Positions 8,575-18,304 of a DNA stretch of 64,000 nt are shown here, piece by piece. Source of the stretch: Variovorax paradoxus B4 (GTDB lineage: Bacteria > Pseudomonadota > Gammaproteobacteria > Burkholderiales > Burkholderiaceae_C). The stretch is taken from NCBI RefSeq assembly GCF_000463015.1, contig NC_022247.1, positions 1,054,001 to 1,118,000 on the forward strand, written 5' to 3'. The position numbers and the translations under genes were made by a program. The stretch's first letter is position 1. Every line of letters starts with the position of its first letter. Under the pieces are notes generated by a model. It saw nothing but the letters and a program-made list of their open reading frames with translations, was not told the DNA's origin and ran no database searches.

Positions 8575-9003
8575 GTGTTTCAAGGCGCTTCATCGCTCAG
8601 TCTGGATGCCAAGGGGCGGCTCTCCGTGCCGACCCGGCATCGCGACGTCCTGAGCGCCACGGCGGGCGGCCAGCTCACGATCACCAAGCATCCGCACGGC
8701 TGCCTCATGGTGTTCCCGCGTCCCGAGTGGGAGAAATTCAGGGAGCGCATCGCTGCGCTGCCGATGTCGGCACAGTGGTGGAAGCGCGTCTTCCTCGGCA
8801 ACGCCATGGACGTGGAGATGGACGGCACCGGGCGCGTCCTGGTGTCGCCCGAACTGCGCGCCGCCACGGGCATCGTGCGCGAAACGCTGCTCCTGGGCAT
8901 GGGCAACCACTTCGAGCTCTGGGACAAGGCCACCTACGAGGCCAAGGAGGCCGAGGCCACCCAGGGCGAGATGCCGGATGTGTTTCAGGACTTCGCGTTC
9001 TGA
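8575..9003 (+). CDS. mraZ: Transcriptional regulator MraZ
   Basis: The 142-residue protein has two SpoVT-AbrB-type halves. The N-terminal half has the family pattern [15 protein letters not shown], and the second half repeats it as [15 protein letters not shown]. MraZ forms a ring that binds repeats upstream of its own operon and restrains dcw expression. GTG 8575 is chosen because AGGGG lies about 8 bases upstream and the family N-terminus [15 protein letters not shown] begins there; the frame continues upstream through the operator and is not expected to be coding. It is the first gene of the dcw cluster, eight bases before rsmH. Confidence 0.93.
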   Translation: MFQGASSLSLDAKGRLSVPTRHRDVLSATAGGQLTITKHPHGCLMVFPRPEWEKFRERIAALPMSAQWWKRVFLGNAMDVEMDGTGRVLVSPELRAATGIVRETLLLGMGNHFELWDKATYEAKEAEATQGEMPDVFQDFAF

Positions 9004-9011
9004 GGACCCAC

Positions 9012-9935
9012 GTGAACACTCCATGGACCCATACGACCGTCTTGCTGAACGAAGCGGTGGAAGCCCTTCTTTCCGGCAGCACGGCAGCCACCGGCACCTA
9101 CGTGGATGCGACCTTCGGGCGCGGAGGGCATGCGCGCGCGATCCTCGCGCGGCTGGCACCGGAAGGCAGGCTGATCGCATTCGACAAGGATGCGGAAGCG
9201 GTGGCCGAAGCAGCGCGCATCTCGGATGCGCGTTTTTCCATCCGGCACCAGGGATTCCGTTCGCTGGGCGAATTGCCCGATGCCAGCGTGGCGGGCGTGC
9301 TGATGGACCTGGGCGTGAGTTCGCCGCAAATCGACAACCCGGTGCGCGGCTTCAGTTTTCGTTTCGACGGTCCGCTCGACATGCGCATGGACACCACGCG
9401 CGGCGAGAGCGTGGCCGATTGGCTGGCAACGGCCGAACTTCAGCAGATTGCAGAGGTGATCCGTGACTATGGCGAAGAACGGTTTGCTGTTCAGATTGCA
9501 AAGGCGATTGTTGCTCGCAGACAAGAACGGGGCGCAATTTCAACCACCACCGAACTGGCCGAGCTCGTGGCTGGCGCGGTCAAAACCCGCGAGCCGGGCC
9601 AGAACCCTGCAACGCGCACATTTCAGGCTTTTCGGATTTTCATCAACGCCGAGCTTGAAGAGCTGCAACAGGCGCTAGAGGCGAGCCTCTCCGTGCTGCA
9701 GCCCCGGGGCCGGCTCGCGGTGATCAGCTTCCATTCGCTGGAAGACCGCATCGTGAAGCAGTTCATCGCCAGGCACTCGAAGGAGGTGTACGACCGCCGC
9801 GCGCCGTTCGCCGCCCCCAAGGCGATGAAGCTGCGCGCGCTCGAGCGCATCAAGCCCTCCGCCGCCGAAGTGCACGGCAACCCGCGCTCGCGCAGCGCGA
9901 TCCTGCGCGTGGCCGAGCGCACCCAGGAAGTTTGA
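9012..9935 (+). CDS. rsmH: 16S rRNA (cytosine1402-N4)-methyltransferase RsmH (MraW)
   Basis: This 307-residue SAM-dependent enzyme methylates C1402 in the decoding centre of 16S rRNA. Visible motifs are [12 protein letters not shown] (SAM binding), the [10 protein letters not shown] stretch and the C-terminal [19 protein letters not shown] start at 9012 gives the standard N-terminus [15 protein letters not shown]. It lies between mraZ and ftsL, with the ftsL start one base after its stop, so the genes are co-transcribed. Length and motifs are normal. Confidence 0.96.
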   Translation: MNTPWTHTTVLLNEAVEALLSGSTAATGTYVDATFGRGGHARAILARLAPEGRLIAFDKDAEAVAEAARISDARFSIRHQGFRSLGELPDASVAGVLMDLGVSSPQIDNPVRGFSFRFDGPLDMRMDTTRGESVADWLATAELQQIAEVIRDYGEERFAVQIAKAIVARRQERGAISTTTELAELVAGAVKTREPGQNPATRTFQAFRIFINAELEELQQALEASLSVLQPRGRLAVISFHSLEDRIVKQFIARHSKEVYDRRAPFAAPKAMKLRALERIKPSAAEVHGNPRSRSAILRVAERTQEV

Positions 9936-9936
9936 C

Positions 9937-10284
9937 GTGGCGCGCTTGAACCTGCTCCTGCTGCTCGCGGTGGTCGCCTCCGCGCTCTACCTCGTGCACA
10001 CGCAGTACCTGTCGCGCCAGCTCTACACCGAGCTCGACCGCACCCAGCAGGAAGCCCGGCGGCTCGAGCTCGACCACGACCGGCTGCAGGTGGAGAAGCG
10101 CGCGCAGGCCACGCCGTTGCGCGTGGAGAAGCTGGCCAAGGAGCAGCTGCAGATGCGCACCACCACGCCGGCCATCACGCAGTACGTGCGGCCCGACGGC
10201 ACGGTGATCCCGGCCGTGGTGGCGCCGCCGCCCGCGCCGCCCGCGTCTCCGGCGCCGAAACCCGTCGCGAGGACCCAGCGATGA
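9937..10284 (+). CDS. ftsL: Cell division protein FtsL
   Basis: This is a 115-residue bitopic membrane protein: a hydrophobic segment at residues 4-21, then a coiled-coil-like region (YLSRQLYTELDRTQQEARRLELDHDRL) and a Pro/Ala-rich tail. FtsL is poorly conserved in sequence; the assignment rests on size, topology and place between rsmH and ftsI. It forms the FtsQLB complex that activates FtsWI at the septum. GTG start; the stop overlaps the ftsI start (ATGA). Confidence 0.9.
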   Translation: MARLNLLLLLAVVASALYLVHTQYLSRQLYTELDRTQQEARRLELDHDRLQVEKRAQATPLRVEKLAKEQLQMRTTTPAITQYVRPDGTVIPAVVAPPPAPPASPAPKPVARTQR

Positions 10285-12029
10285 GCCGCCGCAGCGTCCG
10301 CTACACCACCAGTCCCTTGCTCGCGAGCAAGACGCCGGTCTGGCGCAGCAAGTTCATCGTCGCCGGCATCGCCTTCGGCTTCGTGGTGCTGGCGGGCCGC
10401 GCTGCCTACGTGCAGGTCTTCAACAACAGCTTCTTCCAGCGGCAGGGCGAAGTGCGCTTTGCGCGCACGCTCGAGCTGCCGGCCAACCGCGGACGCATCC
10501 TCGACCGCAACGGCCTCATCCTGGCATCCAGCGTGGTGGCGCCGAGCATCTGGGCCATTCCGGAAGACATCGAGCGCGACGACCCTGAGGTGCGGGCCAA
10601 GCTCAAGCAGGTGGCCAAGCTGCTCGAGATGCCGCAGAAGGACTTCGACAAGAAGCTCGAGGACGAGGACAAGACCTTCGTCTGGATCAAGCGCCAGGTG
10701 GACGAGCCCATTGCCAAGCAGATTGCCGCGCTCAACCTCAAGGGCCTCTACCAGCGCAAGGAATACAAGCGCCAGTACCCCGAGGGCGAGGCCGCGGCGC
10801 ACGTGGTGGGTTTCACCAACGTCGAGGACAACGGGCAGGAAGGCATCGAGCTCTCCTTCAACAAGGACCTGGCCGGCAAGGCCGGATCGCGCCGCGTCAT
10901 CAAGGACCGCCTGGGCCGCGTGGTCGAGGGCGTGGGCGAACAGGTGCCGCCGGTCGATGGCAAGGACATCCAGCTCAGCGTCGACAGCAAGGTGCAGTTC
11001 TTCGCCTACCAGAAGCTGCGCGACGCCGTGACCGCCCGCAGGGCCAAGGCGGGCAGCGTGGTGGTGCTCGACGCGGTCACCGGCGAGGTGCTGGCGCTGG
11101 CCAACTACCCGAGCTACGTGCCCGACAAGCGCCAGAACCTCACCGGCGAACAGCTGCGCAACCGCGCGCTCACCGACACCTTCGAGCCGGGCTCGACCAT
11201 GAAGCCGATCACCGTGGCCATGGCGCTGGAGGCCGGCCGCGTGAAGCCCTCGACGCTGATCGAGACCTCGCCGGGCCGCTTCCAGCTGGGCGGCTTCACC
11301 ATCAGCGACACGCACAACTACGGCACGCTCACGGTCGAGGGCGTGATCCAGAAGTCGAGCAACGTGGGCGCGCTCAAGATCGCCCAAAAGATGACCCCGC
11401 ACGAGATGTGGGACACCTACACCGCGCTGGGCTACGGTCAGAAGCCGCAGATCCAGTTCCCCGGCGCCGTCACGGGGCGCCTGCGCCCCTGGAAGACCTG
11501 GAAGCCGGTCGAGCAGGCCACCATGGCCTATGGTTACGGCCTGTCGGCGTCGCTGTTCCAGATGGCGCATTCGTACACCGCCTTCGCGCATGACGGCGCG
11601 ATCATTCCCGTCACCATCCTCAAGAACACGGAGTCGCCCGTGGGCGTGCGGGTGTTCTCGCCCTCGAATGCGCTGGCGGTGCGCAAGATGCTGCAGATGG
11701 CGGCAGGCCCGGGCGGCACCGGCACGCGCGCGCAGACCATCGGCTATTCGGTCGGCGGCAAGTCGGGCACCGCGCACAAGCAGGTTGGCAAAGGTTACGC
11801 CAGCAACAAATATCGCGCCTGGTTCACCGGCATGGCGCCGATCGAGAAGCCGCGGATCATCGTCGGCGTGATGATCGACGAGCCGAGCGACGGCCAGTAT
11901 TTCGGCGGCGTGGCCGCCGCGCCCGTTTTCAGCGAAGTCGTGCAGCAGACCCTGCGCATGATGAACGTTCCGCCCGACCTCGCGGTCAAACCTCTGGTGG
12001 TGACGCAGGGCGTCGACGAGAGTTTCTGA
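10281..12029 (+). CDS. ftsI: Peptidoglycan D,D-transpeptidase FtsI (PBP3)
   Basis: This septal class B penicillin-binding protein has 582 residues. After an N-terminal membrane anchor (about residues 27-46) comes the pedestal domain with RGRILDRNG. The transpeptidase domain has the nucleophile motif STMK (about S305-K308), SSN (about 359-361) and KSGT (about 494-497). It cross-links septal peptidoglycan made by FtsW. It overlaps ftsL by 4 bases and ends two bases before murE. All catalytic motifs are intact. Confidence 0.97.
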   Translation: MSRRSVRYTTSPLLASKTPVWRSKFIVAGIAFGFVVLAGRAAYVQVFNNSFFQRQGEVRFARTLELPANRGRILDRNGLILASSVVAPSIWAIPEDIERDDPEVRAKLKQVAKLLEMPQKDFDKKLEDEDKTFVWIKRQVDEPIAKQIAALNLKGLYQRKEYKRQYPEGEAAAHVVGFTNVEDNGQEGIELSFNKDLAGKAGSRRVIKDRLGRVVEGVGEQVPPVDGKDIQLSVDSKVQFFAYQKLRDAVTARRAKAGSVVVLDAVTGEVLALANYPSYVPDKRQNLTGEQLRNRALTDTFEPGSTMKPITVAMALEAGRVKPSTLIETSPGRFQLGGFTISDTHNYGTLTVEGVIQKSSNVGALKIAQKMTPHEMWDTYTALGYGQKPQIQFPGAVTGRLRPWKTWKPVEQATMAYGYGLSASLFQMAHSYTAFAHDGAIIPVTILKNTESPVGVRVFSPSNALAVRKMLQMAAGPGGTGTRAQTIGYSVGGKSGTAHKQVGKGYASNKYRAWFTGMAPIEKPRIIVGVMIDEPSDGQYFGGVAAAPVFSEVVQQTLRMMNVPPDLAVKPLVVTQGVDESF

Positions 12030-12031
12030 GC

Positions 12032-13585
12032 ATGCTGACACTCACTTCCCCCCCACTCGCCGCGCGCTGGCTCAAGGAGCGCGTACAAGGCGCGCTGCAT
12101 GCGGACAGCCGGCCGGTGGGCGCGGGCGACGGCTTCATCGCCTGGCCCGGTGCCGCCACCGACGGGCGCAGGCACGTGGCTTCGGCGCTGGCGCAGGGGG
12201 CGGCGGCCTGCCTGGTCGAACACGAGGGCGTCGACGCCTTCGGTTTCGAAGGCGACGGCCGCATTGCAAGCTACCCTGGCCTCAAGGCCGCCACCGGGCC
12301 GATCGCATCGGCCTTCTACGACAACCCCTCGGCTGCGCTTGAGGTGCTGGCCGTGACCGGCACCAACGGCAAGACCTCCACCGCATGGTGGCTCGCCGAA
12401 TCGCTCTCCACGCTGGCCGTGCCCGGCGGCGTTCGCGCGCCGCGGCTCGACGGCAGCGCCGAACGCGCCGTGCCCTCGCCGTGCGCGGTCATGGGCACGC
12501 TGGGCATCGGCGTGCCGCCGGAGCTCACCTACACCGGCCTCACCACGCCCGATCCGGTGATGATGCAGCGCGAGCTGCGCGCGCTCGTGGAGCGCGGCTT
12601 CGGCGCCTGCGCCATCGAGGCCTCGTCGATCGGCATCGCCGAACGCCGGCTCGACGGTGCGCGCATCGCGGTGGCGGTGTTCACCAACTTCACGCAGGAC
12701 CATCTCGACTACCACGGCAGCATGGAGGCCTACTGGCAGGCCAAGGCCGAGCTGTTCCGCTGGCCCGGGCTGCGCGCCGCGGTGATCAACATCGACGACG
12801 TGCACGGCACCAGCCTGTGCGCGAACCTGCTCGAAGCCGGCATCGGCGCGCTCGACGTCTGGACCGTGTCGGCCGCCGGCGCGCCGGCGCGGCTCATGGC
12901 GCGCGACGTCGGCTACGACGCGCAGGGCCTGCAGTTCTCGGTGGCCGAACACGATGGGGCCACGGTGGAGCGCATTTCGACCGGCCTGATCGGCCAGTAC
13001 AACGTGGCCAATCTGCTGGGCGTGCTCGGCACATTGCGGGCGCTGGGGCTGTCGCTCGCGCAGGCCGTGGCGGCCTGCGCCAACCTCACCAGCGTGCCGG
13101 GCCGCATGGAGCGCGTGGGCGCCGCTGCCAATGCGCCGCTGGCGGTGGTCGACTATGCCCATACGCCCGACGCCCTCGACAAGGCGCTGGCCGGCCTGCG
13201 TCCGCTCGCCCAGCAGCGCGGCGGCGTGCTCTGGTGCGTGTTCGGCTGCGGCGGCGACCGCGACCCGATCAAGCGCCCGATGATGGCGGCCGTGGCCGAG
13301 CGCCAGGCCGACCGCGTGGTCGTGACCAGCGACAACCCGCGCAGCGAGAACCCCGACGCGATCATCAGCCAGGTGCTGCTCGGCCTGTCGCGCCCCGAAG
13401 CGGCCCAGGTGCAGCCCGACCGCGCGGCCGCCATTGCCGAGGCCATTGCGCAGGCCGCGCCGCAGGACGTGGTGCTCCTCGCCGGCAAGGGCCATGAAGC
13501 CTGGCAGGAAATTGCCGGCCAGCGCATCCCGTTCTCCGACCGGACTCATGCGCTCGGTGCGCTCTCGAAGCGAGGTGCCGCATGA
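12032..13585 (+). CDS. murE: UDP-MurNAc-L-Ala-D-Glu:meso-diaminopimelate ligase MurE
   Basis: This 517-residue Mur ligase adds the third residue of the stem peptide. The ATP loop TGTNGKTST lies at about residues 109-117. The specificity motif DNPRSENP near the C-terminus indicates meso-diaminopimelate rather than lysine, as expected for a Gram-negative wall. The three Mur domains are present; a spacer around residues 130-145 (GVRAPRLDGSAERA) looks like an insertion compared with E. coli. It overlaps murF by 4 bases. Confidence 0.96.
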   Translation: MLTLTSPPLAARWLKERVQGALHADSRPVGAGDGFIAWPGAATDGRRHVASALAQGAAACLVEHEGVDAFGFEGDGRIASYPGLKAATGPIASAFYDNPSAALEVLAVTGTNGKTSTAWWLAESLSTLAVPGGVRAPRLDGSAERAVPSPCAVMGTLGIGVPPELTYTGLTTPDPVMMQRELRALVERGFGACAIEASSIGIAERRLDGARIAVAVFTNFTQDHLDYHGSMEAYWQAKAELFRWPGLRAAVINIDDVHGTSLCANLLEAGIGALDVWTVSAAGAPARLMARDVGYDAQGLQFSVAEHDGATVERISTGLIGQYNVANLLGVLGTLRALGLSLAQAVAACANLTSVPGRMERVGAAANAPLAVVDYAHTPDALDKALAGLRPLAQQRGGVLWCVFGCGGDRDPIKRPMMAAVAERQADRVVVTSDNPRSENPDAIISQVLLGLSRPEAAQVQPDRAAAIAEAIAQAAPQDVVLLAGKGHEAWQEIAGQRIPFSDRTHALGALSKRGAA

Positions 13586-15009
13586 GCAATTCGCCGCTGA
13601 TGTTCACACTGGCCCAGGCGCAGCAATGGATTCCCGGCGCACGCCTGGTGGGCGACGGCGCAACCACCATTGCCCGCGTCCATACGGACACCCGCACGCT
13701 CGCCGCGGGCGACCTGTTCGTGGCGCTCAAGGGCGAACGCTTCGATGCCAACGAGTTCCTGGCCGATGCCAAGGCGCGTGGCGCCGTCGCCGCCATTGCC
13801 CACGGCGGCCTGGAAGCGGCCGGCCTGGCCGGCCTGGAGGTATCCGATTCGCTGGCCGCGCTCGGTGCGCTTGCCGCAGGCTGGCGTGCGCAGTTCGATC
13901 TGCCGCTGATCGCCGTGACCGGCAGCAACGGCAAGACGACAGTCACGCAGATGATCGCGGCCGTGCTGGTTGCCTTCAGGGGCGACCGCGCACTCGCGAC
14001 GGCCGGCAATTTCAACAACGAGATCGGCGTTCCGCTGACGCTGCTGCGCCTGCGCGCGAAGCACCAGCATGCGGTGGTCGAGCTGGGCATGAACCACCCG
14101 GGCGAGATCGCCCGGCTGGCGGCCATCGCACGTCCGACGATTGCGCTGGTCAACAACGCCCAGCGCGAACACCTGGAGTTCATGGCCACCGTCGAGGCGG
14201 TGGCGCTCGAGAACGGCGCGGTGTTTTCCTTCGTGCCGGAGGGGGGCACCGCGGTGTTCCCGTACGGCGACGAGTTCACCCCGCTGTGGAACGACATGGC
14301 ACGCGACGGTGCCACGCGCCGCAGCATGACCTTCGGCGAGCATGAAGACGCCGACATCTCGCTGCTTGGCGCCGAGTGGCAGCAGGGCGCATGGCAAGTC
14401 CGCATCCGCACGCCGTTGGGCGACTTCGATGCGCAGCTGCACATCGCGGGCCGGCACAACGTCGTCAACGCGCTGGCGGCCACCGCGTGTGCGCTCGCTG
14501 CCGGCATTCCGCCCGAGGTCATTGCCCGCGGCCTCACGGCCTTCGTGCCTGTGAAGGGCCGCTCCAAGGCGAGTGAGGTGGTCCTGCCCGGCGGGCATTC
14601 GCTCACGCTGGTGGACGACAGCTACAACGCCAATCCCGATTCCGTGCGCGCGGCCATCGACGTGCTCGCGGCCTTGCCCGGCCCGCGCCTGCTGGTGCTC
14701 GGCGACATGGGCGAGGTCGGCGACCGGGCACCCGAATTCCATGCCGAGGTCGGCGACTGGGCGCGGCAGCGCGGCATCGAGGCCGTGTACGCGCTGGGCG
14801 CCGAAACCGCGCACAGCATTGCCGCCTTCAATGGCGGCGACAGCGGCCGCCATTTCCCGGACATCGAGGCGCTCGGCGCAGCGGTGCTGGCGCGGCTGCC
14901 CCAGGTGGGGAGCGTGCTCGTCAAGGGCTCGCGCTTCATGAAGATGGAGCGCGTGGTGCAAGCGATCGAGCAATCACAACAACAAAAGGAGGCCGGTCAT
15001 GACGCATGA
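13582..15009 (+). CDS. murF: UDP-MurNAc-tripeptide:D-alanyl-D-alanine ligase MurF
   Basis: This 475-residue Mur ligase completes the UDP-MurNAc-pentapeptide. The ATP-binding loop TGSNGKTTVTQ lies at about residues 113-123, followed by the ELGMNHPGEI and VDDSYNANPDS motifs typical of MurF. It overlaps murE by 4 bases and precedes mraY by 15 bases. A strong Shine-Dalgarno sequence and a tiny overlapping frame lie across its 3' end. Confidence 0.96.
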   Translation: MSNSPLMFTLAQAQQWIPGARLVGDGATTIARVHTDTRTLAAGDLFVALKGERFDANEFLADAKARGAVAAIAHGGLEAAGLAGLEVSDSLAALGALAAGWRAQFDLPLIAVTGSNGKTTVTQMIAAVLVAFRGDRALATAGNFNNEIGVPLTLLRLRAKHQHAVVELGMNHPGEIARLAAIARPTIALVNNAQREHLEFMATVEAVALENGAVFSFVPEGGTAVFPYGDEFTPLWNDMARDGATRRSMTFGEHEDADISLLGAEWQQGAWQVRIRTPLGDFDAQLHIAGRHNVVNALAATACALAAGIPPEVIARGLTAFVPVKGRSKASEVVLPGGHSLTLVDDSYNANPDSVRAAIDVLAALPGPRLLVLGDMGEVGDRAPEFHAEVGDWARQRGIEAVYALGAETAHSIAAFNGGDSGRHFPDIEALGAAVLARLPQVGSVLVKGSRFMKMERVVQAIEQSQQQKEAGHDA

Positions 15010-15031
15010 GCCGCGCGACACGACATGCTGA
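14985..15031 (+). promoter_or_regulatory. Strong ribosome binding site and 10-codon frame bridging murF and mraY
   Basis: AAAGGAGG (14985-14992) lies 6 bases before ATG 14999. That ATG opens a 10-codon frame ([10 protein letters not shown]) ending with TGA at 15029-15031, just across the mraY start at 15025. The strongest ribosome site here thus serves a minicistron rather than mraY directly, and mraY may be translated by coupling. This is inference from sequence only. Confidence 0.4.
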
Positions 15032-16203
15032 TGAGCCTGGCCCAATGGCTGCAAACGATTTCGCCCGAGTTCGGGTTCCTGCGCGTTTTCCAGTACCTCA
15101 CGTTCCGTGCGCTGATGGCTGCGCTGACGGCGCTGGTGGTCGGTCTGGTGGCCGGCCCCTACGTGATCCGCCGCCTGGCCGCGCTCAAGATCGGCCAGCC
15201 GGTGCGCGGCTACGGCATGGAAACGCACCTGACCAAGAGCGGCACGCCCACCATGGGCGGCGTGCTGGTGCTGTTCGCGATCGCCTTCGCCACGCTGATG
15301 TGGTTCGACCCTTCCAACCGCTTCGTCTGGATCGTGCTGTGGGTCACGCTGGGCTTCGGCGCCATCGGCTGGGTCGACGACTGGCGCAAGGTGGTGCGCA
15401 AGGACCCGGAAGGCATGCGCTCGCGCGAGAAGTATTTCTGGCAGTCGGTGGTGGGCCTGATCGCCGGCTTCTACCTGCTCTTCAGCATCTCGGAAAGCTC
15501 GAACTGGCGCGTGCTGCAGCTGTTCTTCGCCTGGGTGCAGTCGGGCTTCGACCTCGACTTTCCGCCCAAGATCAACCTCCTGGTGCCTTTCTTCAAGGAA
15601 GTGAGCTATCCGCTGGGCGGCATCGGCTTCGTGATCCTCACTTACCTGGTGATCGTGGGCGCGAGCAACGCGGTCAACCTGACCGACGGCCTCGACGGCC
15701 TGGCGATCATGCCGGTGGTGATGGTGGGCTCGGCGCTGGGGGTGTTCGCCTACGTCACGGGCAGCGCGGTGTATTCCAAGTACCTGCTGTTCCCCAACAT
15801 TCCGGGTTCGGGCGAGCTGCTGGTGTTCTGCTCGGCCATGGCCGGCGCGGGCCTCGCGTTCCTCTGGTTCAACACCCATCCGGCACAGGTCTTCATGGGC
15901 GACGTGGGCGCGCTGGCGCTCGGCGGCGCGCTGGGCACCATCGCAGTCATCGTGCGGCAGGAGATCGTGTTCTTCATCATGGGCGGCATCTTCGTGGTCG
16001 AGGCGATCTCGGTGATGGCGCAGGTCATGTACTTCAAGTACACCAAGAAGCGCTACGGCGAAGGCCGCCGCGTGCTCAAGATGGCGCCGCTGCACCACCA
16101 CTTCGAGAAAAGCGGCTGGCGCGAGACGCAGGTCGTGGTGCGCTTCTGGATCATCACGATGCTGCTGTGCCTCGTGGGCCTTTCGACGCTGAAGCTGCGG
16201 TGA
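15025..16203 (+). CDS. mraY: Phospho-MurNAc-pentapeptide transferase MraY
   Basis: This 392-residue integral membrane enzyme makes lipid I by moving phospho-MurNAc-pentapeptide to undecaprenyl phosphate. It has about ten hydrophobic segments. Family motifs are seen: [26 protein letters not shown] and the C-terminal [25 protein letters not shown] 15025 aligns with the E. coli N-terminus (ML..LA..L); ATG 15031 is possible. No good ribosome site precedes 15025. It sits between murF and murD. Confidence 0.96.
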   Translation: MLMSLAQWLQTISPEFGFLRVFQYLTFRALMAALTALVVGLVAGPYVIRRLAALKIGQPVRGYGMETHLTKSGTPTMGGVLVLFAIAFATLMWFDPSNRFVWIVLWVTLGFGAIGWVDDWRKVVRKDPEGMRSREKYFWQSVVGLIAGFYLLFSISESSNWRVLQLFFAWVQSGFDLDFPPKINLLVPFFKEVSYPLGGIGFVILTYLVIVGASNAVNLTDGLDGLAIMPVVMVGSALGVFAYVTGSAVYSKYLLFPNIPGSGELLVFCSAMAGAGLAFLWFNTHPAQVFMGDVGALALGGALGTIAVIVRQEIVFFIMGGIFVVEAISVMAQVMYFKYTKKRYGEGRRVLKMAPLHHHFEKSGWRETQVVVRFWIITMLLCLVGLSTLKLR

Positions 16204-16216
16204 GAAGAGAAAGCAC

Positions 16217-18304
16217 ATGCGGCATCTGAAAGACCTCCCCGTCCTGATCCTCGGCCTCGGTGCGTCCGGGCTGGCGATGGTGCGCTGGTGCGCGCGCCAC
16301 GGTGCGGTCGTCACGGTGGCCGATACGCGCGATGCACCCGCCCTGCTTGCAACGCTGCGGGCGGAGCTGCCCGATGTGGCGTTCGTCGGCGGGCCGTTCT
16401 CGGCCGCGCTGGTCGAAGGCACGCCGATCCGCGCCGTGTACCGCTCGCCGGGCCTGTCGCCCGCCACCATCGCACCGGTCGTCGATGCGGCGCGGGCCGT
16501 GGGGCTCGCGGTCGGCGGCGAGCTGGATCTGTTTGCGCGCGCGCTGCTGGACCTGCGGACCGTCGAAGTGCCGGTGGTGGAAGCAGAGCCTGAAGTGCAG
16601 GCCGAGCCTTCGGTGGAGACGCCGGCGGAATCCGTGGTCGAACCTGAAGCGCAAGGCGAATTGCCGTTGGGCGGCGAACCGGCGGAAGCTGCGGACGGGA
16701 CGACGGTCGAGGCGGTCGAAGTGCCGGAAACGCCCGAGACCCCGGAAATGGCCGAACCCGTCGCCGAACCCGCGCCCTCCGCGCAGACCGAAGCCATGCC
16801 GCGCGACCCGTCGCTGAGCGTTCCCGCCGCGCCGCCCGAAGAAGAACAACAACCATCGCAGGAAGAGGCGCCCGCGGCCGAGACGCAGGATGTCCCCTCG
16901 CCGACGCCAGTGCCGGCCTCCGCCACCGTGTCGCGTCTGCCGCCCCCCGGCCAGCCCTACGTCCCCACGGCCGCCAGGGAGGCCGCCGAGTTCGTCGCCA
17001 AGATCGCCGAACTCTCCGCCACCAACCCGGCCTCCGCCGCGGTCGAGGAAGAGGAAACGCCGCAGCTCAAGCTCGTGCCGATCGAGGAGCCGCCAGCGCC
17101 CAAGGGCTACACACCCGCGGTGCTCGCCATCACCGGCACCAACGGCAAGACCACCGTCACCGCGCTCACCGGCCAGCTGGTCGAGCGCGCAGGAAAGAGC
17201 GTGGCCGTGGCGGGCAACATCGGCCCGACGCTGCTCGACACCCTGGCTGCGCACATCGATGCCGAGACGCTGCCCGATGTCTGGGTGCTCGAACTCTCGA
17301 GCTTCCAGCTCGACGGCGTGCAGGGCTTCGAGCCGACCGCCGCCACCGTACTCAACCTCACGCAGGACCATCTCGACTGGCATGGCGACATGCCGAATTA
17401 CGCATCGGCCAAGGCGCGCATCTTCGGCACGCAGGGGCTCATGGTGCTCAACCGCGACGACCCCGGCGTGATGGCCATGCTGCCCCCGCCCGTCAAGGTG
17501 AAACTGCAGCGTCCACAGATCCGCGCCCACGTCACCTTTGGCGCCGCGATGCCGCTGCGTCCCGGGGACTACGGCATCGAGCGCGTCAACGGCATGGCCT
17601 GGCTGGTGCGCGCGCTCGAAGCCGACGAGACGCAGAAGCGCAAGCGCGGCGCGGTGGTCGAGGAAGAAATCTTCCTGCAGCGCCTGCTGCCGGCCGACGT
17701 GCTGCGCATCCGCGGCCGCCACAACGCCATGAACGCGCTGGCGGCGCTCGCGCTGGCCAGTGCCGCCGGTTGCCCGCTCGGTCCCATGCTCTACGGCCTG
17801 CGCGAATATCGCGGCGAGCCGCACCGCGTGGAGCCGATCGCGCTGATCGACGAGGTCGAGTACTTCGACGACAGCAAGGGCACCAACGTCGGCGCGACGG
17901 TCGCCGCCCTCAACGGCCTCGGCGAAGACCGCCGCGTGGTCGTCATCCTCGGTGGCGAGGGCAAGGGCCAGGACTTCGAACCGCTCGCCGCGCCCGTGGC
18001 GCAGTACGCGCGCGCCGTGGTGCTCATCGGCCGCGATGCGCCGCTGATCGAACAGGCGCTGGCCGCCACCGGCGCTTCGCTGATGCATGCGGGCTCGATG
18101 GAGGAGGCCGTCAAGCTGGCCGCCGCGCGCGCCAATCCCGGCGATGCCGTGCTGCTGTCGCCGGCCTGTGCGAGCTTCGACATGTTCAAGGACTACGAGC
18201 ACCGCGCGGCCGTGTTCCGCGACGCCGTGCAGGCGCTTGCGGACGACCCGAGCGAGGCGGCCTCGTCGAACGATTCCGATTTTTCTTCGGGAGACCCGGT
18301 GTGA
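16217..18304 (+). CDS. murD: UDP-MurNAc-L-alanine:D-glutamate ligase MurD, with a ~185-residue internal insertion
   Basis: MurD adds D-glutamate to UDP-MurNAc-L-Ala in the cytoplasm. At 695 residues it is far longer than E. coli MurD (438). Residues 1-111 form the N-terminal substrate domain ([21 protein letters not shown]). Residues ~112-297 are a Pro/Glu/Ala/Val-rich low-complexity insertion with no recognisable fold. The ATP loop TGTNGKTT (~306-313) and the central and C-terminal domains follow ([34 protein letters not shown]). A smaller charged addition lies near residues 470-490. The catalytic motifs look intact, so the enzyme is probably active with a long inter-domain linker. It overlaps ftsW by 4 bases. 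Confidence 0.93.
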   Translation: MRHLKDLPVLILGLGASGLAMVRWCARHGAVVTVADTRDAPALLATLRAELPDVAFVGGPFSAALVEGTPIRAVYRSPGLSPATIAPVVDAARAVGLAVGGELDLFARALLDLRTVEVPVVEAEPEVQAEPSVETPAESVVEPEAQGELPLGGEPAEAADGTTVEAVEVPETPETPEMAEPVAEPAPSAQTEAMPRDPSLSVPAAPPEEEQQPSQEEAPAAETQDVPSPTPVPASATVSRLPPPGQPYVPTAAREAAEFVAKIAELSATNPASAAVEEEETPQLKLVPIEEPPAPKGYTPAVLAITGTNGKTTVTALTGQLVERAGKSVAVAGNIGPTLLDTLAAHIDAETLPDVWVLELSSFQLDGVQGFEPTAATVLNLTQDHLDWHGDMPNYASAKARIFGTQGLMVLNRDDPGVMAMLPPPVKVKLQRPQIRAHVTFGAAMPLRPGDYGIERVNGMAWLVRALEADETQKRKRGAVVEEEIFLQRLLPADVLRIRGRHNAMNALAALALASAAGCPLGPMLYGLREYRGEPHRVEPIALIDEVEYFDDSKGTNVGATVAALNGLGEDRRVVVILGGEGKGQDFEPLAAPVAQYARAVVLIGRDAPLIEQALAATGASLMHAGSMEEAVKLAAARANPGDAVLLSPACASFDMFKDYEHRAAVFRDAVQALADDPSEAASSNDSDFSSGDPV

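Noticed and set aside
16550..17107. MurD insert as a misassembly or a separate gene
   Set aside because: The frame runs through without stops and both flanks match MurD; a single fused protein is the simplest reading.
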